A stretch of DNA of 64,000 nucleotides from positions 15,257,001 to 15,321,000 of the forward strand of contig OY987266.1 of assembly GCA_963920665.1 (NCBI GenBank). Direction: 5' to 3'. The notes beneath the pieces were generated by a model. The model worked only from the letters and a program-made list of their open reading frames with translations, did no database searches and was not told the DNA's origin. The position numbers and the translations under genes were made by a program. The first letter of the stretch is position 1, and the number at the start of each line of letters is the position of its first letter. Shown one piece after another: positions 11,679-22,470 of the stretch. Source of the stretch: Straminergon stramineum (lineage: Eukaryota; Streptophyta; Bryopsida; Hypnales; Calliergonaceae).

Positions 11679-12700
11679 GGATTACAAACCAAGATCGACT
11701 CACACCACCTCCGACGCAACAAACCAAAACTACTCCCTCCAGCTCTTCAAAAATTAGTCACCCCTCTCAAACCACAACACCAAGAATACGACAAAGAAAA
11801 TGAGAAAACTATACTGCTTCTCCCTCAAAGGCTTCCCTCCCACTCCAATTCTAAACACGGAAACGAAAATGAACCGCTTCCACTTCACAATACTCCACAA
11901 CCTAGGGTTCTGGAATCTTCTAGAACCAAGAAAGCTCCCGTTCGCCACACGACACCACGAGCTCCCGAATAAACTGCTGCTAAGCTTAAGCTCGAAAGAC
12001 AAAGACAAAAGTTTCGTCAAGCTGCGATGAGCTTCGACACTACAAGGGGAAGAGAACTCAAAACAGCACTGGAGGCATTAGCGTGCGTGAATCTAAACCG
12101 GTTTCTACTTGCTCATAGACAAAAGAAAAAGGAAATTCACTCGCAAAATTATAACCGCCGCCAGCAGCGCCACCCCCTGCGGCCCTACGGAAGGAAGCCT
12201 CTAGACCAATCCCACTCGCTCCGTCCAGCTCCCTGAACCTTCTAAGCCGGCAGATGAAGCTAGAATGGCCAGCCACATTACCAGAAACAAACAAAACACG
12301 ACAAATAAAAAAAGCCTCGAAAATCCACAAATATTACAAAAAAACAAAAACAAAAACTGAACTACTGAACAGCCCTGCTGGTGTCGAGGAAGGGTGCAGG
12401 GAGGACAACCGTTTCGCCTGGAATGGTGACCACGTGATGACGTTCGTTCTGGAGTCGACTGGAAATCGTCGTCCAGAAGAACGAGAGAGACCACGTTCTC
12501 GTTCTCGTTCTCGTTCGCCATCGTTCGTTCCGAAATCGTCGCCTGGATGAACAGGAGCACGTTGTCGTTCGTGACCCTTCGTTCGAGAGGACGTCCCGGT
12601 GCGTTACGGCAGGTCGGTAGGCACCAGAAGCTGGAACGGCCCATGTGACGTCATACGGGAACAAACCCTGAGAGCGTGGGGAACGTGGGCAACTTTTGTT
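11679..12700. promoter_or_regulatory. 5' leader and promoter region of the cyclophilin-40 gene
   Basis: This stretch upstream of the minus-strand start codon is G+C-richer than the surroundings, as expected for a housekeeping promoter. It contains a short hexamer run GTTCTC at about 12495-12516. Overlapping open frames on both strands here are not supported by splice logic or family motifs. No TATA box could be chosen with confidence. Confidence 0.4.
12495..12516. repeat. (GTTCTC)n short hexamer repeat
   Basis: About 3.7 units of GTTCTC. On the minus strand they read as GAGAAC and would encode an ENENEN tract if translated. Confidence 0.85.
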
Positions 12701-13571
12701 TTTTTCGTTTGGCTGGTTTTGTATTTATTTTAATGTTTTTCTTTGGATTTCGGGGGTGTTGGGTCGGGAACTAATGGTGTAACTTAGAGGAGCCCCCCCC
12801 TTGTCTGGAAAATTCTGCATATCAAATCACAGCAGACATGATTCTATGCCACTAACTTAAGTTCTTCATTGTTTCATTCCAATTGCAAGTTTGCAATGGT
12901 GACAACCAAATTGGGGACTAACTTAGTGCTTCAGAAAATTCCACCTCTGTTTGTTGCTACGATTTGAGTGTGAGGTAGGCCCACGGATTCCAGATTGTTC
13001 CAAAGAATCATGAAGGAGTGAGTGAGTGCATGGCATGCCCACATGCATCAGACATATCCACTTAATAGTATTAAGAAGAACTAGTATCGGGGTGCATTAT
13101 CATTGTTGATCAACGAATTATCTACACTCTAGAACTGAGCCTTGTTCTTTTAGATAGAAAATAGAATAGAAATAGAAATGATGTAAACGGTAACAGTCCC
13201 CTGAAACTGACCTTATTATGAATTCCAAGGCGTCATGTGCGTGCAATGGAAAATGATGACAAAACTGTAGACCCAAAGCTTCAATGTGTTTGTAGCAGCA
13301 AGGGGGCCACAAGTAAGTTTGCAACTTGACTGGAACTGATCACCAGATCTGGAGCACTACAGTAGTGACTTACTCATCCCTGGAAAAGAGACACCCGCCC
13401 CACTTCCCACGGGCCCCCACTGAATAAAATGAAATGAAAATGGAATACAATCTGTCACGCTATCTGTCACAACCCAACCCATTGTCACCAATATGGTCAC
13501 ATTTTCATCCCCACTATTTCATCCAGAAAGTTTTCCAATCAATCCACATCTTCTTCTAAGTTCAATTACAG
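12701..13571. other. intergenic, no gene seen
   Basis: Mostly unique sequence. The segment 13440-13565 is the inverted relative of the repeat at 2096-2475. Confidence 0.5.
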
Positions 13572-13575
13572 TTAA

Positions 13576-14144
13576 CCCCTAAGCGCTCCGACATCCATTT
13601 TCTGGATGATGAACAAATTGAAATTGGAGTATCATTCTCCTAACTACATGGATGAAAGTTATTCTAATTTGTGGAGGTATGTTATCAAGTTGTTGTCCTA
13701 TCCAAAGGTTGGATTTGGTGTCACTAGAGTACATATTTTTCTTAAATTATAAATGTGCAAGTATATCAAGTGATCAAACTGCATTGACTCTAGTTCAAAT
13801 CTGAATTTGCCAAAATGAGGTCATAGATTTGAAGAAAACAAAAATTTCAAAAAATCACCATGTGAAGAGAACCTCTTTTCAAATCCATTCCAACAAATTT
13901 TACTCAATAAATAATAATATTTTGCTTGTAATCAAAATTTGAAGGAATTTCAGAATTTCTCTTTCAAAATTTATGAAAAAAGATTGAAGATAACACTAGT
14001 GAAACTAACTATACAGATGGAATCTACAAATCAAAATTTACAACTTTTATTTCTATATCAATTCCAAAATATTCTTCCAAATAGCACTTTATACTGATTT
14101 TTCTCAAATTGTCAATTCTGGAGATGAATCTAGATATTTAGGGG
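13576..14144. mobile_element. TTAA element, family B, complete copy
   Basis: Flanked by TTAA (13572-13575 and 14145-14148). Termini CCCCTAAG and TTTAGGGG form a short inverted repeat. The body (569 bp) matches 6700-7180 in the same orientation and 50530-51061 in reverse. Non-coding. The TTAA duplication with CCC-starting ends is the signature of piggyBac-type insertion. Confidence 0.75.
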
Positions 14145-14201
14145 TTAAGTTACACTGCAACAAGTTTGTGCTAGTAAAATGAAAATACAAAAAGAGGGGT
14201 A

Positions 14202-14338
14202 AGGTAGGATGCTCTTGAAGTGTCCATTTAAGCCTACCTAACTCATCTTTGACAATAATAGATATTTCAAACAATATGTCATTCATTCCTAGATAGGATT
14301 TGCAATTAGAACCCGGACACTTCAAGAGCCTCCTACCT
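14202..14338. mobile_element. 137-bp MITE, TA duplication, about 25-bp inverted repeats
   Basis: The left end AGGTAGGATGCTCTTGAAG continues into TGTCC and is matched by the reverse complement of the right end with one mismatch (AGGTAGGAGGC). TA flanks both sides (14200-14201, 14339-14340). Non-coding. Confidence 0.85.
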
Positions 14339-14340
14339 TA

Positions 14341-16690
14341 ATGAAAATTCACTCACTGTCATGTTTCAAGAAAAAGAAAAAAAATTCGCTCACTGAAGTG
14401 AGTGGATGACATCCTATCCTCTGGAGATGCTAGATATGAACAACCTATGATTTCTGTACGAATTTTGTTGTTACCTTTTGCTTGCCATGGAATTTATTTT
14501 GTTTCTGTCTGTGTAGGAGAATTCAATTAAAAATTGGTGATGGGCCAGGCCTCTCCCTACGTCGTAACTTGAATCCGACAAATAAATGAAACTGATGGAC
14601 CATAGTGGGACTGAGGGTCTATCATGTTCATTTGGGGGGTCCTATTGTACCCATATTGTAACTAAAGTTTTCCAAATACTGTAATTATTGTTTACAAAGG
14701 CTTCCCTCTTTGATATGAAGTCGCCCATAAATAACAACAATATCAATTCTTTGGAACCCTGTGGTACGGTGGAAGCACCCAAAACTGTCAAAACAAGCAA
14801 TTTAGGGTAAATGAAGGTACTTTTCTCTACAAATAATATTTTTGTAGTATTTGCAACTAAAAATTGTGAATTTTCTACAAAAATTGATTTTATGAATCTG
14901 GCATGTAATTTCTATAGATTTTCAAAGTGGAAGCTTCTTGGACCACTGAAACTATCATGAAGCTTGATTTGAAACCGAAAATCTAATAAAATTTGCAATT
15001 GAGTGTGGGGATGGTTAGATAATAAAAATCTAGGGCACATGAATGGGTAACAAGATATGAATGGGTGCTTTCACCATAGTGGAGTGATTGTTTATTGTTT
15101 GTACTAGAGAGAACACTCTATATGGGGCGCATTTTGTACAAGAGCAAGTCTAGTAGGGCGATTATGAGTAAACTTAATTTCCAATATTTTTGCGATATTT
15201 TTGTGGCAAACTCAAATCCATATAGTAGAATTGACCATTGTTGCTCATTCAACATTATAATCTTTGTTTGAAAACACTTGAATTAGCAAGGACATTTGAA
15301 TATTACTCATGACTTTTATTGTGAAGTAAGGGAGGAGGTCCATAAAACAATCCAACTCTATAACTAATTGGGTTTGAGGTTGAGGCCAATCATTAGAAAA
15401 AATTTGGACACGCTCTGAAAGGGGCCGTTTCGCAGCGCAGCGTGGTGTCAGTACAGAAAATATTTTTCGAAAAAAAAAATTAAAAAAGACACTGGAAAAA
15501 AAAAAAAAAAAAAACTTTCTTGGAAAATCGCCATATCCGACGTGGTCGCACTAGTGCCACGTCAATTCTGAAAATTTATTTATTTTTTTTTTTTTTGAAA
15601 AAAATATTTTTTCCCTAATTGCACCACTGCGGCAGCAAAGTCACGGCCTCTTCCAGGGTCGAAATTTTTTGTAATGTTCCATTTCAATTAAGGTATTACT
15701 TCATTGACAGTAAGTGAGTGAAGAGTGGAGAGGTTGGTTTTATATGTTCCAATCCATTGTTTGTCATGAATCCTCGAAGGGTATGGGACGATTTGAAGAT
15801 GATAGCTTGACTGCTCATTGTAAAAAAAATTCAAGAATTGTGTTGAAAGCAAAACTTTAGACCTCATTCTTGCATATTAGAATATATTTGTTTTTTAAAT
15901 TTGAATTAAGAAAAGTTAAAAAATCAAGCTAACTTCCATCTACAATAGGTTGTTTGTGATTTTGAACATCCCCCTAAAAGTTGTGGACAAAATTTAGAGA
16001 AGTTGTTTGAAAATGCCAAAGAAAATGTCCCTTCTACCCATTCTTTGAATTTTGCCCATAACTTTTGACTAGAGGCTTGAAACTTGAAATGTTTTTTTAG
16101 GAGATGAAAGTTAGATTGATTTATCAACTTTCTTAGATTGAAGTTTTTTTGAAAAAAATTATTTTACACTACCTAAATGAGGTCTAAAGTTCTACTTAGA
16201 ACACAATTCTTGCTTTTGACTTAATGACAAATGGTTGAGCTCCTACTAATCTTAATTTACATATCCTATATGGGTTGTTTTACCTCCTACTACCCCACTC
16301 GCATAAAGAACATATCTTCTCATCACCACAATTACAATAAATGGCTTTTGGAGCTATTTAAGATAGTTGTTGAATGTTTTTGATTTTTTAAAAATTAATG
16401 TCAACTTTTGAGCATGAAAATTGGTTCTAATTAGTTGTACCCTCGAGTTGCTACCATTAGCTAGGAAATGATAGGACCTTGTATATAATAGTTTAAATCC
16501 ACTTATTTTTGCCAAAGAAAGGATGAACAAATGTCATTTTCTTTTTCCAAAGAGGTTCATTTCCAAAGTTTTTCTTTTAGTTACACAACCAAATATCTTG
16601 AGATTAAGATGATAATTTACTAATTACACTTGGCTAATTTCACAACAACATAGCTGTCGGATCCCTATGTCCCCTTCATTTGGGTACCAT
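14341..16690. other. AT-rich intergenic stretch containing one foldback element
   Basis: No gene recognised. Long A and T runs at 15470-15600 belong to the foldback listed separately. Confidence 0.5.
15410..15665. mobile_element. putative foldback MITE with GC-rich ends
   Basis: The ends are imperfectly inverted. The left arm starts GAAAGGGGCCGTTTCGCAGC and the reverse-complemented right arm starts GGAAGAGGCCGTGACTTTGC; both pass through a GTGGTG block into AAAATATTTTT and poly(A/T). The ends are strikingly GC-rich against an AT-rich core. I could not define a target duplication, so superfamily and exact limits are open. Confidence 0.45.
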
Positions 16691-16701
16691 GATACACTAT
16701 G

Positions 16702-17015
16702 GAGAGAGGACTTGGGGAGAGTTGCCTAGCTCAAAGTGCAAGGAGCCTCTCGTACTCATCCCGCCCACACTCAAGAAATTGGGGGGAAATTTGATCAAAT
16801 CTAGCTTCAATCGCCCATTTTAGGTAGCAAGCTTAATAGCACCATTTAGTGGAACCGTTTCGGCCCCTCTCTGTGTACTTTCATGTAGAGGTAGTCGTGG
16901 TTGATTCTTTCCTTGCTTTGCTCACTTTCTCTTCATTGTCCGGTCTTGGTGGCTTGTCTGTCTCGTGGTTTTCTTTTTTTAATGTAGTAGGCTTGCCCCA
17001 TTTGTTCAAAAAAAA
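16702..17015 (+). mobile_element. poly(A)-tailed retroposon with 10-bp target duplication
   Basis: ATACACTATG flanks the insert exactly (16692-16701 and 17016-17025). The 314-bp body ends CCATTTGTTC followed by A9. That ending resembles the tails of the retroposons at 22264, 44480 and 63612. It could be a SINE or a 5'-truncated LINE; no protein domain was recognised. Confidence 0.6.
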
Positions 17016-17142
17016 ATACACTATGACCCCTTTCTCAAAGTCCTATTGAAATTGCTCTCACCCAATCTCAACATTTCTCACCTATGAATGCGTTGCAAAA
17101 CCTACAATGACTAAAGTGGTGAAGTGATGTAGCCTACAATCC

Positions 17143-17370
17143 ATAAACGTCGACAGAGATGTTCAGTGTCTGATGGAGGACAAATAATCTCTCTATGTTG
17201 AATAGAACTACAATTATTCATCCTTGGAATTTTGTGCAAGAAAGGGGAGATCTTCTACTGCAGTACTTTGACCTCGAATGAGTATTTTTTATTTTTTTTT
17301 AAAAAAGTAGATGATGTCACCCGGTTCCAGAAGGGTTGATTTGGACCGTAACCAATCCGTCCTTTAAGGG
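17143..17370. mobile_element. TTAA element, family C copy (reverse orientation)
   Basis: It matches the complete copies at 53176 and 54672 in reverse: GATGGAGGACAAA, CTCTCTATGTTGAATAG, ATTCATCCTTGGAATTTTG, GTAGATGATGTCAC, and the end CCGTCCTTTAAGGG|TTAA (17371-17374). The left end is degraded. Confidence 0.65.
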
Positions 17371-17429
17371 TTAATTATCCCACGCTAGGTTTTACCTCTT
17401 GTCATTCATTCATTCACTGCAAAGTTCAA

Positions 17430-17485
17430 TTCACTACAGTAAGTTCAATTTACCACTAAGTTCAATTTACCAGTAAGTTCAGGCT
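17430..17485. repeat. short tandem repeat, about 17-bp unit
   Basis: Three imperfect units of CASTAAGTTCAATTTAC. The surrounding 17400-17700 is rich in AAGTTCA, AAGTTAA and TTTCA words, including a TTTCA run at 17726-17748. Confidence 0.6.
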
Positions 17486-18002
17486 CAAACTAGTCAGTTA
17501 CTGTGGTAACTTCCCTTCTGCACAGAACGGAATGGCAGTAAGTTACTTCAAATCACACCAGAGCCACTCATCATAATAACTTCAACACTCCTGCAGTAAG
17601 TTAAGTTAAGTTAACTGAAGTTAACATTCATCATTGATGACCACTAAGCAGACCCTAAAATCACTCTTCCAATTTATCAGTTCGCTGCTGTAACTTATTG
17701 GAAGTTATCTTATTACTGAATTCTCATTTCATTTCATTTCATTTTTTTAAAAAAAATTTCTTGAAACACATGGACGATTTCCATTGATGGGGGAAACAGT
17801 ACACAGCAACCAAGGCATTTCATTTCATTTCAGTAACTTACTGGTAAACCCTAAGTTCGTAAAGTTCCGTGCTGAGAAAAGACTATTACTTATTCACTCT
17901 TTTCCATTTTTCAAACCTTAAGTTAATATAGTTAAACCTGAGTTTTGTTTTGTTTGAAAAGGATGGTATCAAATGAAAGCCAAAAGCAAAGAAGTTACTT
18001 AA

Positions 18003-18584
18003 CCTCTATAGGACCGAGGCACATTTCAGGTAGAAATTGTGAGAACTGCCACTTTTAAGGGTGGTGAGAAAAAAAAAAGTTTAAGAAGTTTTTTTCTCAA
18101 AATTCAATCGTACAAATTTGTACTAGACCACTATGGGAATGTGTGGAAAAAATTTCAGAAACTTTGATTGTATGGATTGAAAGATTATAACGTTTGAAGT
18201 TAGGAGAAACAACTTTTTTTCAACCTTGCCCAAGAGGGCCTACAATCTTTCAATCCTCCTAAAGTGATATTTTTACACTACACATGGTTATTTTTTTTTT
18301 GACATTTGGATCTTGTATCATGTAAGTTACCTACCTACCAAATTTCAAAAGTAGAAGAGGTGTTTTGCACATGCTACTCAAAGTTGCCTAAGCTATCTGA
18401 AAAGTTTAGGACAACAGAACTTTTTATCCAGGCACCCGATTGGGAAAAAAATGACATTTCCGCTTAGAGTATATATGTTTACACCTTGTATCAAAATTTG
18501 AAGAACATCCATTACAGAATGACTTCATATGCAGCCGCCTGAGATTAGCTGCATCCATTCAACGGTCATTCAGTCCTTCAGGGG
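18003..18584. mobile_element. TTAA element, family A, complete copy
   Basis: Flanked by TTAA (17999-18002 and 18585-18588). The left end CCTCTATAGGACCGA and the reverse-complemented right end CCCCTGAAGGACTGA agree at most positions. The 582-bp body is non-coding and is shared with 4905-5722. Confidence 0.78.
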
Positions 18585-18609
18585 TTAAACTCGAGTTATA
18601 ATACTACTA

Positions 18610-18802
18610 CTCTGAATAGGGGTATTAAGGGGACCAAAAACTTAAAGGGACTTCCTGTGAAAAACTGTAGATGTTTGAAACATGATGTAGCATACATCCT
18701 CTACACACTTCAGAAACTACTGATGTACAATAAAGCCAGATATTTGTATAGTGTGGAATGTCAATTAATTAGTATTGGTCCCCTTAAAACCCCTATTCAG
18801 TG
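18610..18802. mobile_element. 193-bp MITE, ACTGAATAGGGG family, TA duplication
   Basis: The ends are inverted repeats of about 26 bp: left CTCTGAATAGGGGTATTAAG, reverse-complemented right CACTGAATAGGGGTTTTAAG, both followed by GGGACC. TA flanks both ends (18608-18609, 18803-18804). A second copy lies at 53851-54036. The open frame across it is an accident. Confidence 0.85.
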
Positions 18803-18804
18803 TA

Positions 18805-20172
18805 AGTTAGAAATAAATTTCCAAATGCCTGTTTTACCTGGCTGCCGATCTGTTGCAGTGAAATGTAATTCCCATACGTGTGAAAATATTATTATTAAGT
18901 TAAGAAATGACTGAGAGAATTTAACAATAACTGAACTCCCCTGACATGATTTTCACCCTGACTGACTGACCGGACTCTCTGATGATTGTCATTGCTCCCA
19001 TGGCGGCTCACTTACTACTCGCCAACTGAATTACGGAATTACTGAATAACCGAAGCCAGGGTTTTACTTAAGTTACTGCATCCTAAGTATTGATGATGGA
19101 GTGACAGCTGGAAATTTGAAATATCAGCGTTATTTATAAGATACACAGGGCGTATTTGATTTCATTTAATTATTGATTGATTGATTTCCGTTAACGTAAC
19201 GCAAAAGACACTTGCCACTTGTCACTTGTGGAACGACTGAACCCAACTTGACTCATCACACTTGCGCAGCACATGTAAGTTAGGTTATTATTTTTTCAAT
19301 AGAATATTGAAAAAAAATCCTGAACCCAAGCCGGCAGCAGTGTCAGTACTCTACTATATGATATGATATTAAGTGAAACATCCGCCCAATCTGTTTTTCC
19401 TTTTTATCAGACAAAAAGAAAATAGATAAATATATAGTGATTCTACATTTTTTTTTTATTCCCCACCCCCACCCTCACCCAGTCACCCCCCCCCCCCGTA
19501 ATTTAATATGATAGAGGACATGACCTGGGAAAGAAATAGAAAGCCCAATCCAAGAAAAATAAAATTATAAAAAATAGAAAGCCCAATCACATAGTATAGT
19601 CAACTTCACTTCCAAGTGGTAGGAAATATTGTTAAGTTAATTAGGCCCTGTCAGATCTCGATGATTAGCTACTGTGGGCTGGTATCCAGGGAGCCCCGTA
19701 CGTTACATGCACTTGTAAAATAGAAAAAGAAAATTTAAAGAAAATTTAAATATTTAATTAGAGCTAACTAAGGGAGGGGGGGGGGAATGGCACTAATCCC
19801 ACTCAAGGTGCATGCTTTAAAATAGAGAAAAAAGAAATTTGGAAACGAGGAGTATTTTTTTAATATTTGTTTTTTTAAGAGGATGCCTGTATCACAAGGT
19901 GCATGTTCCTACTGACTGATGACTCTCGGCTTATTAGAGGGGTCGGTCGGCTTGTCTGCACCAATCATAAGAGCCCTATTTCTTTATTAATTTTTGAAGG
20001 GGTGAAAGGGGGCAAGGGGCCTCGGATTGGGAGGGAAAAACAACACCACCAACAGGCAACTGAAGTCCCGCCAGTCAGGGAAGGTTCAGTTCGTTAGGCT
20101 ACAGCCAGCCAGGGATTCCTTTGGGTTTGCTGGTGGGTGGTGGGACATGGACTGACCCGGCCGGAGGAAGCT
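18805..20172. other. intergenic, no gene seen
   Basis: It contains a C-rich tract (19461-19497) and a G run near 19775. No supported coding region. Confidence 0.5.
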
Positions 20173-20174
20173 TA

Positions 20175-20210
20175 CTGTACAGTCAGGTACAGATATAATT
20201 CGAATTTTTT
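20175..20210 (+). repeat. left terminal inverted repeat of the Tc1/mariner element
   Basis: 36 bp, identical in reverse complement to 21862-21897. Confidence 0.95.
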
Positions 20211-20392
20211 TCGAAGTGGTTTCAGTGATGAAGTCACTGAACTTCAAAGAGCTCTCACAGGGTCAAAAATGAATGAATTTCTGAGTTACAAAATGCATTG
20301 TAAAGAGAATTGAATCAAGTTTGATACTGTAATAAGATAGCAATATAAAATTTTGAGATTATATATCAAAAAGTCTTTTTGTTATAGAATAA

Positions 20393-21409
20393 CTACCATC
20401 TGGTGCTACCACCCCTTGCTGCAATCACTACTTGCATCCGGAAAGGCATTGAAGAAATCAATGTACGGAGCCATTCAGAAGATATGGTATCCCATACAGA
20501 TTGAAGCCTTCCTATCATTTCTACCTTGTTTTGAGGTCTATTATGATGTCTAAGCAAATCTTTTGCAAGCATCCAGACGTTCTCTATTGGATTTAAGTCT
20601 GGAGAATTGGCAGGCCAATTCAATTTTTTCATACCATGAGCACGTCTCCATTGTAGTGGCAATGCACTACAATGGACCGGAGCACCATCCTCCATTAGTA
20701 TCAATTGCTCAGGATCATCGTGCAAGAAATAGAAGCCACTTAAGGCTCCTTCATAAACAATACTAACAAAATCACTAGATGATCTCTTATCTGAAGGAAT
20801 CATGACCAATGGAGACTTGTCAAAGCCAGTAAAGGCACCCCAAACCATCACTGAAGTACGTCCAGACTTGAAGGTTGGTGCTACACAATCCATATTGTAT
20901 TTTTCATTCATCTTCCGCCACACTCTAACCTGTCGTAGACTTTTGCCAATTTCAAAGGATGACTCATCTGTCCAAATAACATTGCACCAATCTTCAAACG
21001 TCCAACTCTCATATGCATGCGCAAATGCAAGCCTATTTGCTTTGTGTTTGGTAGTCAAGTATGGCTTCTTAGGTGCTATACGATTTTTGAAACCAAGCTC
21101 TCGGAGGTAGACTCGAACAATGTTTCGGGAAACTCTCACCAAGCTTGCAAGCTCATTTAAGGTATGCCTCCTATTTGAACTGATAGCTCGAGATAACGAC
21201 CTCAAATCCCTCTCATTCAACTTTCTAGGCCTACCACATTTTGATTTCAAGGAATTCACACTTCCATGGACCTTCCAGTGAGTCAAGATAGTAGAAATGG
21301 TTGAACAAGGAGCACCCAAAACTGAAGCAATGTCCTTACACTTCATTCCAGCCTTCCTCATCCCTACAATTTGATTCTTTTCTACTACAAACAACATTCT
21401 ATACTTCAT
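20393..21409 (-). CDS. Tc1/mariner-type transposase, DD34E
   Basis: The single-exon, 338-aa protein would cut and paste the surrounding element at TA sites. The N-terminal paired-like region has a first helix-turn-helix (about 11-50), a GRPRKL linker (59-64) and a second helix-turn-helix (about 83-105). The DDE catalytic domain shows D148 (WTDES), D241 (MEDGAPVH) and E276 (NSPDLNPIENVW). Exactly 34 residues separate D241 and E276, which is the Tc1 arrangement rather than the DD39D usual for plant mariners as I know them. GRTSVMVWGAF (183-193) is also typical of the family. The start is the ATG at 21409; no intron is needed. Length fits an intact Tc1 transposase (about 340 aa). Confidence 0.95.
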   Translation of the reverse strand: MKYRMLFVVEKNQIVGMRKAGMKCKDIASVLGAPCSTISTILTHWKVHGSVNSLKSKCGRPRKLNERDLRSLSRAISSNRRHTLNELASLVRVSRNIVRVYLRELGFKNRIAPKKPYLTTKHKANRLAFAHAYESWTFEDWCNVIWTDESSFEIGKSLRQVRVWRKMNEKYNMDCVAPTFKSGRTSVMVWGAFTGFDKSPLVMIPSDKRSSSDFVSIVYEGALSGFYFLHDDPEQLILMEDGAPVHCSALPLQWRRAHGMKKLNWPANSPDLNPIENVWMLAKDLLRHHNRPQNKVEMIGRLQSVWDTISSEWLRTLISSMPFRMQVVIAARGGSTRW

Positions 21410-21861
21410 GGTGCTTGCTCTAAGCTCTCAAACAACGCACAACCAATTTCTAATTTGACAGAGAGGAAGCACTCAAGCTAAAAATGCAGAAAACTAAAAA
21501 TCCACACTTCTAATGTCAGTGTAAGCTACAAATGCTCAGTTTGTGATAGTATCAAGTGTTGGACAACCTCACCTAGCTTAAGTAACTCAGCTCATCCAAA
21601 CATTCGATGCCATATCACCATTCTCGTGGTTGCTTGCATGCCCACTTGCAACATCTGAAATTATTGACTTACCTAACCACTTCCACCTAAACCTTATAAT
21701 TAGCAATCTGTGTGTCAAGATACATGGTTTGATTACATGCATAGAGACACCTCCTTCAATCTGAAATTAGATGGCCAGGTGTCATTTGCAAACTCCTTCT
21801 ATTATATTCGAAAAACTTGAATGATCAGAAGTTGTTTTTCAGCAGAATAGGTTCTCGCATG

Positions 21862-21897
21862 AAAAAATTCGAATTATATCTGTACCTGACTGTACAG
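21862..21897 (-). repeat. right terminal inverted repeat of the Tc1/mariner element
   Basis: 36 bp, identical in reverse complement to 20175-20210. Confidence 0.95.
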
Positions 21898-21943
21898 TAT
21901 AGTCAGGACGGGAAGGGCAACCCCCATCGGAAAAAAGCCCCCC

Positions 21944-22165
21944 AATCGCATCAGTATTGTTGCAATGGTTGAATAGTCCAGTATTGAAATTGGACTGTTG
22001 CAAATATGCAAATAGTATTGCAACAATATATTTTCAGTTTTCCTATTGAAAATATACTAAAATGTATTGTTGCAATATTGAGATGTATTGTTTGTAGTAT
22101 TGTGACAATCCAATTTTAATATTGGACTGTTCTACCATTGCAACAATATTGATGTAGCGGGGGGT
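21944..22165. mobile_element. long palindromic MITE (CATCARTATTGTTGCAATGG arms)
   Basis: The left arm runs from CCCCCAATCGCATCAGTATT through TTGCAATGGTTGAATAGTCC to AAATTGGA. The right arm is its reverse complement with few differences and ends GTAGCGGGGG. The arms are about 55 bp and the centre is rich in TATTGTTGCAATATT words. Non-coding. Exact limits and target duplication are unclear. Confidence 0.65.
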
Positions 22166-22263
22166 AGTTTCCTAATGAGGCACAACAATCATCATCCATA
22201 TTTTTGCATTCATCCATTACATGAATTTGCATGGCAAAATTTTTATCCAAAGTGTGGCAAATT

Positions 22264-22438
22264 TGGTCTGAGATGACGCTAAACTATTGGGTGATGGTAG
22301 TGAGGTATTCAAACTAGATGGCATGGTTGTGGGTTCAATACCTAGCAACAACAGATTCTTTATCTTGCGTGAAATTAGCCTCTCTTCCTTACGGAACCCC
22401 TTGTAGTGTGTTTCCTGAACACATTTGTTTCAAAAAAA
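22264..22438 (+). mobile_element. tRNA-derived SINE with 11-bp target duplication
   Basis: TGTGGCAAATT flanks it exactly (22253-22263 and 22439-22449). The body is 175 bp and ends in A7. A B-box match, GGTTCAATACC, lies about 70 bp from the start with a weak A box upstream, which is how pol III-transcribed tRNA-derived SINEs are built. The 3' end ACACATTTGTTTCAAAAAAA resembles other retroposon tails in this window. Confidence 0.75.
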
Positions 22439-22470
22439 TGTGGCAAATTACATGGGGCTTTGAATGGGCC

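Larger units (their letters stand above)
20175..21897 (-). mobile_element. complete Tc1/mariner transposon
   Basis: The 1,723-bp element has perfect 36-bp terminal inverted repeats (20175-20210 and 21862-21897) starting CTGTACAGTCAGG. TA target duplications lie at 20173-20174 and 21898-21899. The outer 10 bp with the flanking TA form the palindrome ACTGTACAGT. It encodes one intact transposase on the minus strand (20393-21409) with about 450 bp of 5' and 180 bp of 3' non-coding sequence inside the repeats. Identical ends and an unbroken frame suggest a young insertion, possibly still mobile. Confidence 0.95.

Noticed and set aside
12058..12664. Overlapping open frames upstream of cyclophilin-40, including a MANENENEN start
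   Set aside because: Low-complexity GTTCTC repeats and GC-rich promoter sequence explain them; no motif or splice chain supports a gene.
20563..21110. Plus-strand open frames across the Tc1 element
   Set aside because: They are shadows of the minus-strand transposase, which has all catalytic motifs.
20175..21897. Fungal contamination suggested by the Tc1 transposase
   Set aside because: The element is embedded, with a TA duplication, in sequence continuous with plant genes and plant-type repeats; only the transposon could be foreign.
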